In this document: positions 7,597-8,693 of the stretch, in pieces
Position numbering within the stretch: position 1 is the stretch's first letter
Layout of the letters: each line of letters opens with the position of its first letter
DNA from: CAZQIC01 sp964593555
GTDB lineage: Bacteria > Bacteroidota > Bacteroidia > JAFLBG01
Assembly (NCBI GenBank): GCA_964593555.1
Contig: CAZQIC010000167.1
Span: 1 to 8,693, forward strand
DNA: 8,693 nucleotides
Direction of reading: 5' to 3'
Translations under genes and position numbers: made by a program
Notes under the pieces: generated by a model
What the model saw: the letters and a program-made list of their open reading frames with translations, nothing else
Told to the model about the DNA's origin: nothing
The model's database searches: none

Positions 7597-7905
7597 CTTT
7601 TTAACCGAGGTACTGTCTTCCTCTTCAACAATCACAAATATTTCTTCATTATCTTTCTTCATCAGGTATTTTTCGCGGGCAAATTTTTCGAGATTTTTGG
7701 GATTGGTTTTTAATTCCATCATATCCTGCCTGTTCTTTGAGATCTCTTCAACATAATATTGTTTCTCTTTGTTGAGTTCGTTTAGTTTTTGGGTAAGTTC
7801 TACCTGCGACACAACATCGTTCCTATCAAAAAACAATAACCAAACAAAAAAAGCCGTTGTGGTTATTATATATTTGTTCTTTATGTATTTTAAATTTTTT
7901 TTCAT
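7594..7905 (-). CDS. FtsB/DivIC-like septum formation initiator protein
   Basis: This small bitopic division protein is expected to act in the FtsB/DivIC-FtsL-FtsQ-type complex that activates septal peptidoglycan synthesis. The 103 residues are arranged as in the family: a short basic cytoplasmic start, one membrane span at about 12-26 (IITTTAFFVWLLFF), a periplasmic coiled coil at about 34-66 (ELTQKLNELNKEKQYYVEEI), then the family signature NLEKFAREKYLMKKDNEEIF at 71-90 and an acidic tail. I chose the ATG at 7905; a GTG two codons upstream is possible but less likely. No Shine-Dalgarno is apparent. It is divergent from the YkuD gene across 53 bp and convergent with the T9SS cargo gene. Length and motif match Bacteroidota homologues. 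Confidence 0.88.
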   Translation of the reverse strand: MKKNLKYIKNKYIITTTAFFVWLLFFDRNDVVSQVELTQKLNELNKEKQYYVEEISKNRQDMMELKTNPKNLEKFAREKYLMKKDNEEIFVIVEEEDSTSVKK

Positions 7906-7931
7906 TATCACAACTAAATTAGGTTAAACTG

Positions 7932-7939
7932 TAGTTTTG
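7932..7939 (+). promoter_or_regulatory. Candidate -7 box (TAGTTTTG) for the YkuD gene
   Basis: TAGTTTTG matches the Bacteroidota -7 consensus TAnnTTTG exactly and lies 19 bases before the ATG at 7959, in the divergent spacer. No TTTG-like -33 element is present at the expected distance, so the call rests on the -7 box alone. Confidence 0.4.
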
Positions 7940-7958
7940 CAGATGCTTACTACCCAAA

Positions 7959-8693
7959 ATGTTTCAAATGTCAATTGTTAATAAACTTAATTCACGATCA
8001 TCACTAATGGTGGTTCTGGTGTCTGTTATTTTCCTTTTCTTTTCCTTCACAGGTGGAAGTGATTTTAAAAAACAGCAATTGGCCAATTCTAGGGTTAAGA
8101 ATGCCTACAATGAAAAATGGAATGTTGTAAAACACGATATCCACGCGGCAGGAATCGACTCTTCTTCATTTGTAATTTTTATACGGATTTTTAAGACTGA
8201 AAAAAAGCTGGAACTCTGGGCGGCCAATAATAATAAAAGTCAATTCAAAAAAGTAAAAGACTATGCGATATGTGCCAGCTCCGGAGAGCTTGGGCCTAAA
8301 CGCATGCAGGGCGATGGGCAAGTCCCCGAGGGTTTTTATAACATTAGCTCTTTTAATCCATGGAGCAATTATCATTTGTCGTTTGCTGTGAGTTATCCAA
8401 ATGCGTCCGATAAAATATTAGGAAAAAAAGGAAATCTCGGAGGTGATATAATGATACATGGAAATTGTGTAACCATAGGATGTGTGCCGCTTACCGATGA
8501 TAAAATAAAAGAAGTTTATATTTATGCTGTTGAGGCCCGCTCAAAAGGACAAGCAGAAATTCCTATTCATATTTTTCCTTCAAAATTAGATGAGCAAAAT
8601 TGGAGAATACTTAAGTCGGAATATGAAAATAATCCAGCATTAAGGGGAGTTCTAAAAATCAAATTGTTAATAAATAACGATATAACTAATTGA
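7959..8693 (+). CDS. L,D-transpeptidase-fold (YkuD) protein, YafK/DpaA-like, C-terminus probably replaced
   Basis: Exported peptidoglycan-modifying enzyme of the YkuD fold. The closest family I recognise is E. coli YafK (DpaA/LdtF), which cleaves the link between Braun lipoprotein and peptidoglycan; the substrate here is not known. A membrane anchor or signal segment lies at about 15-31. Family landmarks follow: FIRIFKTEKKLELW (74-87), LGPKRMQGDGQVPEGFYNI (111-129), SYPNASDK (145-152) and the catalytic block GGDIMIHGNCVTIGCVPLTD (161-180), with His167 and nucleophile Cys175 present. Residues 201-228 still match the family (IPIHIFPSKLDEQNW, NPAL). The last 16 residues (229-244) are encoded by the terminal inverted repeat and lack the FW..LK.GYDYFE-type segment found there in YafK. 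So the gene is probably interrupted at 8643, with the catalytic centre kept. Starts at 7959 or 7968 are both possible; I took the first. Confidence 0.88.
   Translation: MFQMSIVNKLNSRSSLMVVLVSVIFLFFSFTGGSDFKKQQLANSRVKNAYNEKWNVVKHDIHAAGIDSSSFVIFIRIFKTEKKLELWAANNNKSQFKKVKDYAICASSGELGPKRMQGDGQVPEGFYNISSFNPWSNYHLSFAVSYPNASDKILGKKGNLGGDIMIHGNCVTIGCVPLTDDKIKEVYIYAVEARSKGQAEIPIHIFPSKLDEQNWRILKSEYENNPALRGVLKIKLLINNDITN
8643..8693. repeat. Right copy of 51-bp terminal inverted repeat, probable end of an insertion sequence
   Basis: Exact reverse complement of bases 2-52. It begins at a codon boundary of the YkuD gene (codon 229) and supplies 16 unrelated codons and a TGA that is the last triplet of the window. 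The bases TAA come just before its GGGG, and TAA also follows CCCC at the left copy, so each junction shows a TNA next to the G-run. That would suit an element making 3-bp TNA target duplications. The element's body lies outside the window. Confidence 0.7.

Noticed and set aside
8166..8375. Minus-strand 69-codon open frame within the YkuD gene
   Set aside because: It is antisense to conserved YkuD family motifs, with no independent support.
1..8693. The whole window as one transposon bounded by terminal inverted repeats and carrying efflux and envelope genes
   Set aside because: Both outermost genes are cut off at the repeat's inner edge, no transposase or recombinase is present, and the cargo looks like ordinary chromosomal genes. 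Two copies of an element lying outside the window explain this better.

Overview
The window looks like a whole contig, or most of one, from a Bacteroidota bacterium (a Chitinophagales/Sphingobacteriales/Flavobacteriales-like lineage; I cannot be more precise). The evidence is AT-rich DNA, a secreted protein with a type IX secretion (T9SS) C-terminal sorting domain, a DivIC-type septum protein of Bacteroidota style, starts without Shine-Dalgarno sites, and promoter-like TTTG / TAnnTTTG elements.

Layout: (1) 1-52 is one copy of a 51-bp sequence that recurs, inverted and perfect, at 8643-8693. (2) 53-2431 (+) is a 5'-truncated AcrB/HAE1-type RND efflux pump gene. It overlaps by 14 bp a TolC-family outer-membrane channel gene (2418-3725, +). 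(3) 3726-4017 is a convergent spacer with a strong imperfect hairpin. (4) 4018-5133 (-) is a membrane acyltransferase of the Acyltransferase-3 family. (5) A divergent spacer with a good Bacteroidota-type promoter leads into (6) 5318-7498 (+), a 726-residue secreted beta-repeat protein with a T9SS type A sorting domain. (7) 7594-7905 (-) is an FtsB/DivIC-like division protein. (8) 7959-8693 (+) is a YafK/DpaA-like L,D-transpeptidase-fold (YkuD) protein.

The most notable signal is at the ends. The 51-bp inverted repeat begins exactly where each terminal gene stops looking like its family. On the left, RND homology starts at base 53 and the repeat brings an in-frame stop at 41-43. On the right, the YkuD protein matches its family up to residue 228, and its last 16 residues are encoded by the repeat in place of the C-terminal region I expect from YafK homologues. 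The simplest reading is that both contig ends run a short way into the same end of a multicopy insertion sequence. That would mean the RND pump gene and the YkuD gene are each interrupted in this genome, or in part of the sampled population. An amplification or assembly fold-back is the main alternative.

Apart from this, the genes are familiar cell-envelope functions: efflux, envelope or polysaccharide acylation, T9SS secretion, division and peptidoglycan modification. I see no defence system, CRISPR array, RNA gene, tRNA or transposase in the window.
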